Shown in pieces: positions 39,988-39,989 of a stretch of 39,989 nt of DNA; position 1 is the stretch's first letter; every line of letters starts with the position of its first letter. The position numbers and the translations under genes are program-made. This stretch comes from Candidatus Eiseniibacteriota bacterium (lineage in GTDB: Bacteria; Eisenbacteria; RBG-16-71-46). Below the pieces are notes generated by a model. That model was not told the origin of the DNA. It saw only the letters and a list, made by a program, of their open reading frames with translations, and made no database searches. The DNA lies in NCBI GenBank assembly GCA_016215625.1, contig JACRIW010000055.1:1-39989 (forward strand). The letters run 5' to 3'.

Positions 39988-39989
39988 GC

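Overview
The window is about 40 kb of GC-rich, tightly packed chromosomal DNA from a diderm bacterium. Four secreted proteins end in the same roughly 80-residue FlgD-Ig-like / type IX-style C-terminal domain (PNP...DxxGRxV...AGxH...APGxYFxRL...). Three of them carry long 'DGAGGxxVxWxDxR...DIYAQRV' repeats. This combination points to the FCB side of the tree, most like Candidatus Eisenbacteria. That placement is inferred from domain style only; no rRNA or other phylogenetic marker is present. No tRNA, rRNA, insertion sequence or CRISPR array was seen.

Layout. 1-2.9 kb: MacB/LolD-type ABC exporter (ATPase cut by the left edge, then two FtsX-family permeases). 2.9-4.5 kb (-): secreted sugar dehydrogenase. 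5.0-7.7 kb: thioredoxin reductase and ETF-ubiquinone oxidoreductase. 7.7-11.8 kb: small GYWK-motif exoprotein (-), then YXWXXW/DUF6600-like lipoprotein, epoxyqueuosine reductase and a GH53 endo-galactanase. 11.8-13.7 kb: molybdopterin synthase pair (-) and a CPBP membrane protease. 13.8-18.5 kb (-): first repeat exoprotein, UPF0173 metallohydrolase, tryptophanase, Lon-substrate-binding-domain protein. 18.6-21.1 kb: oxidative-stress block (peroxiredoxin, Fe/Mn SOD, Cys-rich membrane protein, AhpD-like protein). 21.1-24.7 kb: creatininase-family protein, GT4 glycosyltransferase and a LigB-fold protein (-), with a divergent methyltransferase. 24.8-30.3 kb: two more repeat exoproteins flanking ispH. 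30.4-34.3 kb: TPR protein (-), MprF-like lysyltransferase and a coupled GNAT protein. 34.3-37.1 kb: GT2 glycosyltransferase and enoyl-CoA hydratase (-), then a secreted esterase. 37.1-38.9 kb: an HNH endonuclease in a gene-poor patch with a small scar behind it. Right edge (-): AspT-type transporter, cut by the window end.

The most notable signal is the repeat exoprotein family. Each of the three has eight repeat units. In each, the N-terminus supplies the half-unit missing from the last repeat, as expected of an eight-bladed beta-propeller closed by N/C-terminal 'velcro'. A second signal is a consistent set of sigma70-like promoters (TTGNNN, 17-18 bp, TANNNT). Some have the -10 box only 6 bp before the start codon, implying leaderless mRNAs. 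Many genes end in perfect GC-rich hairpins, several placed between convergent genes so that they can serve both strands.
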